The notes under the pieces are model-generated. The model was not told the DNA's origin. It searched no databases and was given only the letters and a program-made list of their open reading frames with translations. Made by a program: the position numbers and the translations under genes. From Turbatrix aceti (taxonomy: Eukaryota; Nematoda; Chromadorea; Rhabditida; Panagrolaimidae), in NCBI GenBank assembly GCA_963969345.1, contig OZ017770.1:8503246-8567245 (forward strand): a DNA stretch of 64,000 bases, in the 5' to 3' direction. Of the stretch, positions 29,960-43,248 are shown piece after piece; the first letter of the stretch is position 1, and every line of letters starts with the position of its first letter.

Positions 29960-32541
29960 TCATGCACGTCCAAGTGCTTGTTCGGGCGTAAGTGGATCCT
30001 TGCACCCAGGCATTGTTGAACGCGTTCGGGCGCCGGTGAGTGATGAGCGTCGAGAGTTCTCCGATGATCTACCGGATGTGGCGGAAGAGACGCGATAATC
30101 ACCGATCTTTACGTTACCTCCACCCGGTTTGTGGGTTGCGTTATCGAGTGAACCAACTTTGCTTTGGACGTTTGCAAGCTTGACGGGTTGAGTGATAATT
30201 TTTGCCTGACCTCCTCCGGGTTTGTGATTTATATTTGCAAGAGATTGAATTTTAGATTCGGCTTTCCATACTACTTTCTGGCTTTCAACCTGAAATCAAT
30301 AATAAGCTTTGATAGGGTTGCATGTTTGCAAATCGGCTAAGTAAGAAGCGTCGACGAAACCTTCTTGGGGACGTGAACAGGTACGACACCTTTTGCATCG
30401 ATGCGCGGCTTGGCGCTTTTGCTGAAGTCAATCTTACGGCTTTCTATTTTGACCTGTCCACCGCCTAAATTATAAACCCAAATGAGATGTCAACAAAGGA
30501 GGAAGTAAGCAGGAGAAAAACATAGTTAGCTACTGTTTGTACAAGCTGGCTTTCCACTTACCTGGTGTATGGGTTATGTTTTGAAGTGACCCGATCTTCG
30601 ATTTTGTTGTTGCGAATCGAGAGCTTAGAACAGGTGTCACAGGTAAAGCGGAAGTTTCTGAAAAACAAAAAAATTAGGGGTACGAAAAATGGATAAAAAT
30701 TAAAAGTCAAAGCTTACTCGGTGCACTCCGAGGATTGACGCTGGCACTCCGGCCACCAGGTCCACCACTAGGCATGCTGAAATGTTCAAAGTGTTCAAAT
30801 CTGGAATACAACAAAGGCAAAGCGAAGCTATGAATGCGCGGGAAACGGAATTGAACCTCTATTTCTTCTTTTTGTGTATGGTTTTCGATAATGGTTGAAG
30901 GACGGCACTAAAATGCTAAAAAGAGCAGCGAAACGTTTTCGCCCCACACAACGGCTACAGCAGCGGGTGAGCCAGAAAGGACATGTGAAGAGAGCATCTC
31001 GTTACTTACTCACTTGGTCGAAATTCAAAGTTTTCGCGCATAACACAACACATTTGTCCGAAAGAGTGTAGGGATGCAAAAAGGAGGAAAAAAGGAGAAA
31101 AAGCGCGCTGGCAAATACAAGCTTGTCTCCAAAAAGCGGACTTTCTTTTCTAGTATTTTTCTCGAGGCAAAAGCTCGGTTATTGCGGAGAACTTAAAAAA
31201 GTGGCAATTTTTGATGGTGCGCTTTTACGGCACTGGGCTTTTTGGGCGAGCTGTTGTTGTTTCATGAAAAGGGGGGTACACCCCCATCTAATGTTTGTTT
31301 CACTTTTCTGATGTGTAAGTCCTCTACTTTCATGCATATCTCACTCACGCGAAAGTGAAATTTTCACAAAAATTGCCTGGCATTCGTGTCATTATTTTTG
31401 ATGGGCGCTTGTCGAGCTGCCAAAAGCTAACAAACCTTGGCTTAGGAGGAAGTGGCTTCTGGGGTGACTTTGCACCGGATGCCGGTGTTGACGGAGTCGT
31501 CTTGGCGGGACCGGGCTTGGGCTTGGTAATATCTGCCGGCTGAGGCTTGGCCCGGGGTGTCGTGGTTGCGGGGGCCTTGGTTGCAGGTGGAGTCTTCTTC
31601 GCTGCAGTCAGGGAAGATTTTCTCACATCGATGCTACCAGCCGCCGGCTTTGGCTTAGGATGCGATGACGCAGCACCTTTAGGGACTGGTGGAGGCTTTT
31701 TGGCCGCGCTATGATCCGATTTTGACGCGGGGTGGGATTTTTTAGTTTCTTTTGCATCGACCGGAGGCGCTTTTGTGCTCACAGGTGAGTGCACGGATGA
31801 GGGAGCTTTCTCGGGTGACAAAACAGGGCTAACATTTTCATTGTTTCCTTCGGAGGTGTGAGTTGCATCCGGTGAATTGATGGTTACAGATACTTCACAG
31901 CTAGCAGGGGGAGAAGTTGGAAGGTTGTTTATGGCAGGGATTTCCTTCTCAGTTTCCTCAGTTGCTGCGGGCGTTGAGGGAGCATTGATTTCTTCGGCGG
32001 CTTGGTCTTCTTTTTCTTTTTCTGGCTCATTTGCATGCTCGACTGGCGTTTTTGGTTCTAGATCGGCGGGGGGTTGTTCGGTGGCTGGAGAAGAAATATC
32101 CTGAACCACGGGTTCGCTGCTTCCAAGGGGAGTAACGGAAACAGGCTCTGGTATTATTTCGGGATCGGGATCCGGCACGGGTTCTTCTTCGGGCTCCGGT
32201 TCGTGTTCGGGTTCTGGTTCAGCAGGTGGTTCAGGTACCGGCTCGGGTTCAGGTTCAACTACAGGCTCCGGCTCTGGTTCAACTACAGGTTCGGGTTGGG
32301 GTTCGGGTTCTGTATCATCTACCGGCTCAGGTTCGTGCTCAGACACGGATTCATGTCTTTCAGCTTCTAAACCCGATTCAGCTTCAGGAGAAGCTATTGG
32401 CGATTCGGCCTGTCTGCTTTCATGTTCTTCCTGAGCCCCGGTTTCCTCCTCGTTATCGTTTTCCTCCGCTTCCGGTGGTTCGGTCGTGCTTTCAAGTTCG
32501 CGGCTTATAATTTCGGTCTCCCCTTCGATAACGTCGGTCAT
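29960..32541 (-). CDS. ptl-1: Tau/MAP2/MAP4-type microtubule-associated protein
   Basis: About 564 residues. The first coding exon (32541 to about 31432) is acidic then Pro/Lys-rich. Residues about 68-134 are an E-P repeat ([20 protein letters not shown]), and about 250-365 are basic P/K/S-rich, like the projection and proline-rich regions of tau. After a roughly 650-nt intron come three tubulin-binding repeats: [20 protein letters not shown], then [20 protein letters not shown], then [21 protein letters not shown] Ser-rich tail ends ALGRA*. K-x-G-S serines are conserved targets of MARK/PAR-1 kinases; repeat 2 has K-I-Q-S instead. PTL-1 is the single nematode tau homologue, active in neurons. 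A CTTGCAG acceptor lies 12 nt before the ATG. Confidence 0.93.
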
Positions 32542-35408
32542 GATTACACCTTCCTGCAAGCTGAACAGAAGCCATAAAAAACCGACAGACGGTTAAAAAT
32601 AACACCGGACCTATGTATGACATCTCGAAAAGGAAAAAAATGGACGGCCGACTTTGTACACCAATTTATTTTATTTTTCAAAGAAAAAAGGTCACCATCG
32701 CCCGCCAAAAAACATTATAATCCGGTCGCCAAAAAAAGGCCTCCTCATCCTGACAGAGTAAAACGAGGTTAGCAAAGCACTGTTTTCCGTACAACAATTT
32801 TCTTTAATTAAACAGAACAACGCAAGACCAAACCGTTTGTATTTAGGAAAGAGAAGTTTTAAAACATGAAACAAGAGAAGTAGGTACCTACTGTGCCGGA
32901 TTGGATGAGGGTAGGAACAGAACAGAGCGGCAACGCACCAGCTGCAACAAGAATAACCCAAGCAGACTGACCACAAGACAAACTGTTAAACCGTCGCCAC
33001 GGCTAGCCGTGGTGCTTTTATCTCATTTTCTATTAATTGAGGCATCCGTTGATCACAAATAGACAAAAAAAGAGTGCACTTTTGCAATACATAACATAGC
33101 AATACGTGAAGTTTGCGTGTGCAAAAGTGAGAAACAACCGGAGTGGATAGAGACGGCGTTGCCCCGAGTTATAACTGGTGGGAGAGCATTAACTCCAAGT
33201 CTAACGTCAAGTCTGGGCTTAAGTGAAATTTTTTTAAAGGCTAAGTAAACTTTGCTGACACCTCATTTCCCAAAAAAATAAAAATAAAAGAACCCAAAGT
33301 AGCACAGAGTGATGATAAAATTCAATGCAAAGCCTAATTCAGGCACGGCTTGTGCCTGTTCATCCATGCTAGACCTCAGCACAAAAATTCAGTCAAAATG
33401 GGTTGTTTTCCGTTACCATAAGATACATTTTGTACATGACGGTCGGTTGGGTCGCTCTCGGGCTGGCTTTTTGAACGCATAAAAAGGGGGGGACAACAAG
33501 GGATACTCAGGAGAGTTTCGTTCCATGAAGAACAAAGCGCTAGGGCTTTAATAGTAGGCTGGACGACGAAAAAATGGATCGCCCAGAGTATTTTTTATAA
33601 ACCAACTTTGATGAAGGACGACATATATTTGTCAAAAAATGTCGAACAACAATAAATGGATATGAGCAAAAAAGGAAAGGAACATCACAGAGTTTGGAAA
33701 CAATCATTTGTTACTACAACATTCATCGAATCAAAGAGACGAAAGATTCAAGGTCACATTGGTAAAAATATGGAAATTCAAATTTCCACAACCTCAAAAC
33801 AATCTACTACTTGAAAGGTTGGCAGCGAGGATCAAATTAATACCATTTTATTTACATTATAAGTACATGTCCATGTTTCACTTTTCCGCACACACCTTTT
33901 TCGATGGGGGGTAACCAGATACTGGATTGAGTGAGTGAAAATGGCATTAAAACAACGCATGCAGCACACCTGTGGAAAAACAGATGGCTAAGAAAGCTGA
34001 AAACTGGTAATAAACGACGTAGCTGGGGCCAAAGAAACCATTTATGGTTGGATACAAAAAATATAGAGGGGAATTATGGAATTCCTTTATACTTTATTGA
34101 CTTCCACTGTGCCGAATGCTGCGTTCTGTCCTAATAGTAGTGGTTATCGTTCGCCAGACTAAGGACAGCCCCCCTCAAAAAAAGAACTATAAAATAACTA
34201 CTCCATGTTTTTTACGTGTGGCAATTTATTCGAAATCGTTAAAAAAATTAATTGCATGGGTTTGTTTCTTTTATTGTGATGCGTGTTTGAATGTCGTTCG
34301 ATTGAGTAGAATTCAATACATAAATTACCCCAAAGTGGTCATCTGGCAGGAGGCTGAAGTGTCTTTTAGGAGAAAAAAAGGGTGTGATCCTGAAAGTTTG
34401 CAGAACTTTTTTTTTTGCGTTTAGTAATTCTTGACTTGTATTTATTTTCGTTGCTATAATACATATATTTTGCATTCAGCGATTTGGAGACTGATATGGC
34501 AGCTGACGGACTCTGGATTTGTCATACATAGATGGCATGATAAGTTGTATATTTATTTTGTGTGCCTGACAAATATGACCAAACACAAAAAGGAAAAAAA
34601 CCGAAAAACATAAAAACCAGGACACCTAAGTTGTTTAACCTGATCCAGGTAGCAACATGTGTCACAAACAAAAAGATAGTCATCACTACACCACCCCATT
34701 TCCATCGCCTAAGCCCAAGCACGTCAAGCTGGATTGACCGAGCAGCCTGGTTTCAATGCAGGGGCCTGGCTGGTCAACCGTTGCACGACAACCACAGGAA
34801 CGAACGCTGTCGAAAACTATTATAAACGAAGGCGAAGGAAACGGACACGTAAAGTTACGCGTGGTTGCGAAAATGACCACTAACGCATCCCGCACGCTTT
34901 CTCTTCTCTTCCCTTTGTTTCACGTACCTTTCTTCTTTCCTGGCTATTAGCCAAGTCAAATGTCCAGATCGTCCTCGATCCTAACGGGAGAAAAAAAAAT
35001 TCAATAAAATTTCTTTGTCATTTAAAAAGAGGCGACGCACACCACAAACGCACGCACGCACTGTTTCTCTGTCGATGACGCTGTCTTTTCTTTTTCGAAG
35101 AAGCTTCAATTTTTTTCGCTCCAGGACCTCCAGAACTTGTATGTTGATGCATTGAACTGCTGCCCGTTACAACGCGGTGCAACCATTTGCTATATCGCGT
35201 TCTCTCGTTTTTATACTGCTTTGTTTTCGCGATATTATGTGTTTCTGCGGCTAAGAAAAGACATCTTGACCCGCCGATTGATTGTCGTGCACTATTGAAC
35301 CCATTTTGATCGGTTTTATGTATATCGTGATAAGCTTTTGTAGGTTCCTTGTATCTTTTCTCCCCGGCCCACGTATCCCGACGACTCCGTCGCAGTTCAT
35401 TCGCTTTT
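32542..35408. other. Long intergenic region
   Basis: Between the head-to-head ptl-1 and dnc-1 starts, probably holding both promoters and outron/5' UTR sequence. Short ORFs only. CT- and A-rich runs occur. I found no RNA gene. Confidence 0.5.
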
Positions 35409-38400
35409 ATGGCGTTTGAAATCGGCCAGCGTGTGGATACCGGTATGTTCTTTTTCCACGTCAAATGATAAATTTGACGTGATGGATGAACTTTTAGACA
35501 AAGGACGGGGCTCTGTGGCCTACGTCGGCGAGACTTCCTTTGCCTCCGGTGTCTTTGTTGGCGTGGTCTTGGACACCGCAAGTGGAAAGAATAATGGCAC
35601 TATCGATGGTAAAACCTATTTTGAATGCCAGCCGAACCACGGCCTGTTTCTGCGACCGAATGGCGTTCGACCCGAAGGCACGCCTAGGACTTCGATTCCC
35701 CGACCGAACTCTGGAGTGAAGGTTTGTGTTTTGCTTTTTTTTGTTTTCTCGTGGTTGTAAAAAAGAGCTTTGTTTTGCAGCTGCGAGCATCGCCTCAGAC
35801 GACTCCATCCGGCTCGAGTGAGAGTCTCTATCGCTCCAGCAGACAGCCATCCATGACTAAAATTCTGGAAAAGTCGCACAACACCACCGGGAACGAGACG
35901 ACTCCATCCGGCTCGAATGAAAGCATCTATCGTTCCAGCAGGCAGGCAAGCATGACCAAGATACGGGAGCAGAATAACATCGAGAACGATCCGCTGAATG
36001 GTGGTGGCATCGTCGTGGATACAAAATCGGCTCTACTTACCAAGGCAAGCGAAAATGAGCTCAACTTTCTTCGCGCTCAGGTCAAAGATCTCAATGAGAA
36101 ACTCCAAATTCTCAAGTGAGTTATGCGAATTGAAATGCTTGAAATGATGTCCATATTGGTTTCAGGGAGAAGCGAAGGGAAGACGTTAGCAAACTCAATG
36201 AAATTCCCGTTCTTACACAGAAAAATGCCCAGCTCATGGCTACTAACGCCTCATTCAATGAAAAATACGCAGCTTTGCAACGAGAATACGATGAACTCAA
36301 AGCGGAGTACCACAAGACGAAGATGAAGTTGGAAAGTCTCGCCGGTGATAGCGTAGAACCTGTCTCGGAATCCCAACTGGAAGAACTCCTGACTTCTGCC
36401 GTCGAAGCTCGTGAAATGATGGAATGGCAGAACGAGCAACTCGTCGCTCAGGTCGACGAACTGAGAAATCGCATCCGTGAACTCGAACAACCCCCACCAG
36501 AAGTCAAGCCTAAAGCCAAGGAAGGAGAAACAAAAACTGGCGACGCCGAGGGTGATCTGTACGGTTTTTCACCCAGCGAGTACCGAGAAACCATCATGGA
36601 GCTCTACGAATCCCTGCAAAAGAGCGAGCAGGAAAAGAAAGTGCTCGTCTCCAAGATTGAATCGCTGGTCAAGGAAACCGAACTCGCGAATGAAGTCATC
36701 GTCGACATGCAGGTCATGACTGAGGAGTACAAAGAGATCGCGAATGCCGCTTCGCAGGCTGAAAGAATCTGCGAGGAACTCGTCTTGAAGAACCTCGATC
36801 TCGAAGAACGCTACCAGATTTGTGCCAATGCCAACGACGATTTCTTCTCTCTCAATGCGCTTTTCAACGAGTTTGCGCAGTACTACAACGAGGATTACAA
36901 GACTTACCTCTCCGAAATCGAGGCCTACCAGTTCAAGCTTGCTGATTCCGAGAAAGAAAAGGATATCATCCAGGAAGCGCTGCAGGATGCTAAAGACGTA
37001 ATTGAACGTTTCAAGGACAAGCTCCGCGAGACTTTCAAGGCTCTGGCGGAGCAGAGAGATGTCAACCACAGGCTGCAGGAAGAACTTCAGATTCGGGATA
37101 ACGACGAGAGCGATAAACAACTTCGTCGGGGATCTCTGCCGAAGTTTGACGTGTCGATTTCCGACCGAACGCAGGCTTTTGGAAATGTGAGTTTTTTGGA
37201 GTTATTTTTTTGTGTTGATTTTATGTGAAAAAATTTTTTTAGCTGGTCAAAGGCGAGGTAGCTGCCATCGAAGTCAGCAGTCTCAAAGAGCAGCTCAAGT
37301 CCTACGAACTCTTCCTTCCCCAAACCTTCTCCGACGACGATCGCGACCTCATTTACATCTGTCACTCATTTTCACGCATCTCAAGGAAGACCAAACTTCT
37401 CGAGCAACTTATTGCTCGTCGGTATCCTCCTGTTCCGGGTGGCGTCAGGCGGGAACACGTTCTGAGCTCGACTAGTGCCGAGCTCTGGGCGAATGATGCA
37501 AGATTCTCATTTTATCTACGTGCCTTATACGCCATTACGGCTAAATTGGATTCGTAAGTTGAAATTGTTAAAATTTAGCAAGTTTTGATGTTAAACGACG
37601 GATTTTTTTTAGGATGGCGCAATCATCACGGGCAGAAGACTTACATCAACTTGTGATTCGACGACATGACATTGATTATCGTGAAAAGATCCTGAATCAA
37701 TTTTTCGATTTTATTAAACATCATCCATTCGATGAACTCGTATCGTACGACAACGTTATTCAATCTGTTTCTAATTTCCAACAAATTTCTACGCATATTT
37801 CGAATCCGGTGTACGATACGAACAAATTCATCGCTGACACGAATGCTCTGTTCCGGGCTGGATGTGAGTGGGTTTTGAAGGAGATCGAACGCCTTGAGCT
37901 TTCTCAAATCCCCGCCGAGGCCATGGATATGGATAATCCCTTCACCCAGTTCCTCAATGACATGCACCAGGCCATGGACGACCTCAAGGCTCTCATCTTG
38001 CGGTCTGACAACAGCATTGACGAGAAGTACAGCATCAAGATTGACAAAGAAGTGGGTTTTTATTCGAACCAGCTTTTTTTTCATTGTAAATGATTTATTT
38101 TCAGCTGATAAGTCAGTTCTTCAATTCCTTCTGCGCGATCGATCGCCTGGGACGCGGCCTGAATACCGTGAACAACCTGGTTGGCCAGCAAATCAGCCTG
38201 ATGGTCAGCATGGATGGCGTCGAGTCCGAAACCCTGCTTAAGTTGCTGCGGGATGGAATTGAACAACAGTTGGGCAAGGAAGTTGCCACTGACATGTACG
38301 AAACTCTTCGGTGGGTTTTTTGCTACTTGCATACTCGTTTTTATAATTTGAAATTTTTTAGTGAATACGCAAGAACGCCAACCGAGTGCTACGAAACTCT

Positions 38401-39364
38401 GACAGCGGGCATGAGCAACGGCCAGATTCTGATGCCGAGAGAGAAGCTGCCTACGCAAAAGCTGCGTGCCATCCACGACCGCATTGCCGAAAAGCAGGGC
38501 ACCGAGGAGGCCAACAGGAACTACCAGCGCGAAATCATGCAGCACGAAGCGGAGCAGGCTAGGCTGCTCAAGATGCTCAAGGAATTCGTCACCACCAAGG
38601 ATGCTGACCTGGTTCGCGCTGATTACAGCAGCAGCCGAGCCAAGCAATTTGAGTTGGCGCTTGTCGAGAAGAACAAAGAGATCCAAGCTCTGCGCGACGA
38701 ACTCGCCGTCATCGATGTGTAAGTTTTAAAGCGATTTTTTTCCTTGTTCGATGATGAATTCATTTTTTTTCAGCAAGTACCAGAAAGAAAAGGACGAAAT
38801 TCTTCTGCAACTGAAAGAGGCAAACGATGCCATGAAGACCAGGCTCACGAAATACGACGTCATCAGAAATCACGGATTCATGGATGCTCTCAGTTTGGAT
38901 GAGCACATCAACGACGTCAACAACCGGTATGCCGACATCCTCAAGAAGTATTACTCCGTCAATGTCGAGCTCGCGAAGAAGAGAATGCTGGATCTTAAAC
39001 CGCTCAAGGTCCGTGATCCGGAAGATACCGGCTTGAATCGCTTTCTCTTCAAGAATACCAAGCTTCGCGAAAAAGTGGACTATGACGGGCTCTTCAAAAG
39101 AGTCGATCGCTTGTACGAAGTAAGTTTTTGGCTTCAAATGAAAAACGATATTTTAATTTTTTTTATTTTCAGCGCTGCGGCAGGTATTACCTGGACAAGA
39201 GCAATGACACTAAGCTGGATCCCCTTGAATTGAAAAAGTACAAAGTTGATTTTGATAACGTAAGTTTCGTCTTGATTGTTGCGTTTATGCATTTATGAAT
39301 ATTTTTTTTTCAGCTGTCCTACGAAATCGCTAACATCGTTCAATCGCGTCCAACGGTTTCATAG
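35409..39364 (+). CDS. dnc-1: Dynactin subunit 1 (p150Glued)
   Basis: Eleven exons joined in frame, about 1,135 residues. The N-terminal CAP-Gly domain (about 6-70) has GRGSVAYVGETSFASGVFVG, the signature GKNNGT (41-46; usually GKNDG) and NHGLFLRP, which binds EB1/tubulin tails. A basic Ser/Thr-rich stretch (about 91-150) contains two tandem copies of a unit with YRSSRQxSMTK. A long coiled coil follows (about 175-530; the dynein intermediate-chain and Arp1-binding region in the family). A globular part and a second coiled coil end at RPTVS*. Dynactin is the processivity cofactor of cytoplasmic dynein. The length is slightly below other nematode p150. Introns are 45-60 nt. The ATG at 35409 precedes a phase-consistent first intron at 35443. 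Confidence 0.95.
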
Positions 39365-39483
39365 CCTCTATCGCCAGCGGATCATATCATGTGTGCTAAT
39401 ATTTTTAACCCTGTTTGCTCTAAAACGAATCGATACTTTAAAATGTAATTATTCATGGTCGGACATGGCAATTATAGTAGCAT

Positions 39484-40239
39484 TTAGATGGGTATGTGGT
39501 CATTTGGGTTTTGGGTGACGAGGCGGTAGTCCCAGAGAAAGGTGAAGAATAGGGTGAGCAGGAGAAAAAGCGTGATGATGTACCACAGATTCCAATTTCC
39601 GGTGTCTATGAGATACCAGAATAAGGCGACTGCTGAGAGAACGAACACGACCGTCGTTATCAGGGAGTAATAGCGTTCCTGAATGATTGGTTTGACACGT
39701 ATTTATCGTCATTTTGCACTTTATACAAGCTTTACCAAGGCGGTAAAACTTTTTTGATGGGACTATCCTTTTTTTTGTCCATAAAAGCTAATTACACTTG
39801 CAAGCGCGTTTAAATTAATGCGGTAGAGAACTTTCTTAAACGTAAAAAAATATGTTTTTGGATATCGGCCGCGAACGTTATCGCAAATGTTTTTTGGAGT
39901 TCCAAAGAAATTTTGCGTGTCAACATTTTTTGTTTGTTGGCGAAGAACAAGGTCTTATCAGTTGCGCAAATGTAAAAAAACAAGCAAACTCACGAATTTT
40001 CTTGTATCGTAAAAAGCCAGGTTGAGTACGAACAAAACAATGTTTATGAGGACAATGATAAAGTTGAGCGAACTGACGAGTACGACTTTGGATTCATTGA
40101 GACAGCTCACGCCGCCGTACCAGTTGGTGCAGACGACGGAACAAATGATGAAGCCAAGCGCTATCTGGATTGTCTTCTGCGCGCCTCTGTACGACGTGAG
40201 GTAGTCAATGTTAATTTTCAAGTCTAATTTAAATCCCAT
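39484..40239 (-). CDS. MARVEL-like four-TM protein
   Basis: Two exons, about 146 residues. Exon 1 (40239-39994) begins MGFKLDLKINIDYLTSYRGA and has TM1 (IQIALGFIICSVVC) and TM2 (LVSSLNFIIVLINIVLFVL). Exon 2 (to 39484) begins ERYYSLITTVVFVLSAVALF and has TM4 (WYIITLFLLLTLFFTFLW), with a short cytoplasmic tail ending HIPI. The R-G-A-Q-K-x-x-Q entry to TM1 is typical of MARVEL/CKLF-like membrane proteins, involved in vesicle trafficking and membrane apposition. The family is assigned by topology and the TM1 motif only. The 3' end is 120 bp from the dnc-1 stop (convergent). Confidence 0.75.
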
Positions 40240-40713
40240 TTTTCGGCGGACGAGATCAAATCAATCAGGAGCGGCAGACGGTGGTGGTGGTAATGGGGTG
40301 GACAGAGTAGCAATGATGGTTGGTGAATGAGAGACCGACACTTTTTTCGAACCACCATCAAACTAAGAACACGATAGCAGCAGACACCCGTTATCTAGCG
40401 ATAAGACGTCGTAAGCAAGAGGTCAACAGGTACTGTTTAGCCTCGTTGCGGCCGACACTGATGTTTTGCGATTTCAAATCATAATTGCATCAACAATCAA
40501 CAGCTGGCGCAAAAGAGCAATAATGAATGCGGGGGCTTGTGTTTATTTTCAGTTTTACAACATCTGGAAAACCGGGCATGAACGCTTTGAAAAAAGAGTT
40601 CAGATTAATCTCGGTGATAAGCCAAAACTCTGAGATTTCCCTTTTTGCATCCGGATTCAAATCGAACTCCTGTGCGCTCTGTTTAAATATAATTCAGAGT
40701 TGAGTTGTTGAAC
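40240..40713. other. Divergent promoter region
   Basis: Between the head-to-head MARVEL-like and LAPTM-like starts. GGTGGTGG-type repeats lie at 40270-40300. No coding signal. Confidence 0.5.
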
Positions 40714-41594
40714 ATGGTTAGCGAATATTTTCACGCTCTTCTCTCCCAGCCCTGCCGCTATGACGAAGTCTGCCCGAAGTACAGGTGTTGTTTTGGCCTT
40801 ATCCACGTTGAGGTTTGTTTGATGTTTTTTATATCCTGTCAAATGTTCTTTTTACACGTCAATTTAGACAGCTGCCAAGATCGTGGCTTTCCTGCAATTT
40901 TTAGAAATTATAATTTATGTGGTAATATTTTTTCCTCTCTCCTGCATCACGCTACCTGCATTTTTGTTGCTAATTTTTGCAACTGTCTACGCTTTTTATT
41001 ACCGTCATGCATTTGCACTCTTTCCCCTCTATGCCTACCTGGTAAGAAAAATCCAAACAATCCACGTCTATGACGTCAAAAAAACAACAAATGCAAAATA
41101 ACTTTTTTTTCCAGATTCTAATGGTCATATTTGGCATCGGCTTATTTGGCGTAGCTATTTTTCTCTCTATCACGGATTTATACTACTTATTATATCTCAT
41201 TGGCTATGGTGATAATTAAAATTGCATTCATTCACAACAATAATTTTTTTTTCTAGCTGATGAGACGTCCAAATACCACAGACTGCTTGCGTTGTTCACG
41301 CTTATTACGTGTCTATTTTTAACTCTTCTGATGCACATGCAGCAAGCCGACATTCTGCTCAAATGCAGAATTTACTTTGTTGACGCGCAGGATCATGAGA
41401 GTTATGTCGCCTTCGCCGAATCAGCAGATGCAGAAAGTATTACGGTTTACAACAAAACAAGCTACTCCAGTGAATTGAAAACTGATGTCGGACTCTATTC
41501 CCTCGACGAGGAAGAGTTATCATCTGTCGAATTGTCGTCTCAAAAGGGGGATACCCCCGGCAAATCCGGGGTATCAGAACCGTCCAGATTTTGA
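40714..41594 (+). CDS. LAPTM-like nematode four-TM protein
   Basis: Four exons, about 235 residues. It starts MVSEYFHALLSQPCRYDEVC and has a Cys-rich juxtamembrane motif (CPKYRCCFGLIHVE) followed by TM1 (IVAFLQFLEIIIYVVIFFPL), TM2, TM3 (LMVIFGIGLFGVAIFLSI) and TM4 (LALFTLITCLFLTLLMHM). An acidic cytoplasmic tail with Tyr motifs ends in SRF. The C-C-x-G-x-x-H-V-E entry to TM1 is typical of LAPTM4/5-like lysosomal proteins and their nematode expansion, by recall. The last exon contains a strong hairpin (41549-41577). Confidence 0.75.
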
Positions 41595-43248
41595 CTTTAT
41601 TTATTCTGAACATTTTCGTACTCGTGATGCGTTAAAAAAAGCAGAAAGATCAGATTTCGAAAAAAGGGGTGTATATGTAATATGTATGTCGAAATGCAAT
41701 TGATAGATGAAATAATTAAGTTTTCCAGGAAGAAATCAGCCAAGCAACCGATTTTTTTGTTCAGAGTGGTTTCTTCTTTTTCGTGCGGTACAAGCTGAAC
41801 AAGCAACGGAAGAAGAAGAAACTCTAGCCATTTTTGGGTTCCACGCGGTCCCATAAAGCAGAAGAATGGGGTGTCATTGAATTTGACAAGTGATTTTCGG
41901 AAAAAAATGCTAATACTGACGAATCCATCGTTTCTTAGCATGCGTGGTCGGTTTGTTCCAGTTCGAAACTTGTGTGGGAGCGGTTTTGTTCGAATGGATG
42001 TTGGGATCGGTGTGCTTACACCTGCATTGTAATGTCTCCCGCGTTACGCAGGGTGATGCGCTGAAAATCAGGTAAATACGTAAATGGTGATGGTTCAGGG
42101 AGGAAAGAGGGGATCAGGCAGGGATAATTCCCTCGTGATTGCGGAACAACCACACTGATCCAATGTCCAAAAACAATGTCTTACCCTTTGATGATTGTTG
42201 AAAACCAAATAGACAGCATTATTACGCAATGCTACTTCTCTTTTACAATTCAATTGGACTGAAAGCTCTGCAAGAAATTGCCATAAAGAAAAGAAGGGAA
42301 GAGAAAGATGTGAGTAAAGCAATAAGACCCCAAAAGGTGGAGCGTGTCGCGGAAAAGCCGGCGGCGCAGTTGTTGGCCTATGGTGGTGTATGTATTATCG
42401 TCCAGAAAACAGAAAAAGAGGGGAGGGGTTAAAAGACCATATTTTATTAAAATGTTTAAATTTGCGCATGAATGGCCCCTGGGCATGGTAGCACAACGGC
42501 GTGAGATACATACAGAAAAGAGCAAGGAAGGGAGAATTATACTATTTACTATTATCATGCTTTTTACTGTTTGTTTAAAAAAATGTTTTACGTCTGCGGC
42601 CATTCAGAGCAAAAATGCCTGACGCGCTACGTGCTACTCGTCTGATGTGTGAGTTCCTCATACGGCGTGAAACTTCCTTTGTTGCGCTTTCCCATTCAAC
42701 AGGTGTGTGCATATTCATCCATCCATAAAGGAACAATGCAGAACAAAAATTATAATTCCTCAGGGCATCAAATATCACAGCTTGGTTGGAAAATAATTTT
42801 TCCGCTGGTTAAAAAACAACTAAAAATATTATTTGTTGTCCAGAATGCAGTCATGCGGTGCAAAAAAAATGTAGGCGTTAAATAAAAGCTAAAATGGTTT
42901 AACATTAAGGAAAACAAGTCGGAAGTGGACTGCAGCAACAAGTTCGATCTAAGTCCTTTCACTTTTGCCTCCCCCGCCGGCTGCCAAAAAGGACAATTAA
43001 ACCTTTGCACAATTTCTCTTGCAAATCAGACAAGCTTTTTATCAAAAACCTTTTATAAACGACGTAAACGGTACAAAACGGAATGAACAAAATTTTAGTT
43101 AGCAGCAAAAAAAGCTCGAAAAGAGATATAAATTTTGTTTTAATTTGTGCGAAACACAATAAGTATAGGATATTCATTTAAGTAAAGTCATCAGAACCGT
43201 CTTGTGTGAACACACAATTGAAGTTCAGGAATACATCGGTGCGACCAT
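41595..43248. other. Intergenic
   Basis: Only short ORFs on both strands (for example 41597-41941 minus, 42250-42603 minus), without domains or splice support. It contains the 3' flanks of the two convergent flanking genes. Confidence 0.5.

Noticed and set aside
32074..32510. Plus-strand ORFs opposite the ptl-1 E-P tract
   Set aside because: Repetitive products are explained by the complement of the GAACC/GAGCC repeat.
35018..35581. Arg-rich 187-codon minus ORF at the dnc-1 5' end
   Set aside because: Overlaps the CAP-Gly exon antisense and has no start context or domain.
36569..37120. 183-codon minus ORF within dnc-1
   Set aside because: Antisense shadow of a coiled-coil exon; Leu/Val/Asp-rich by codon complement.
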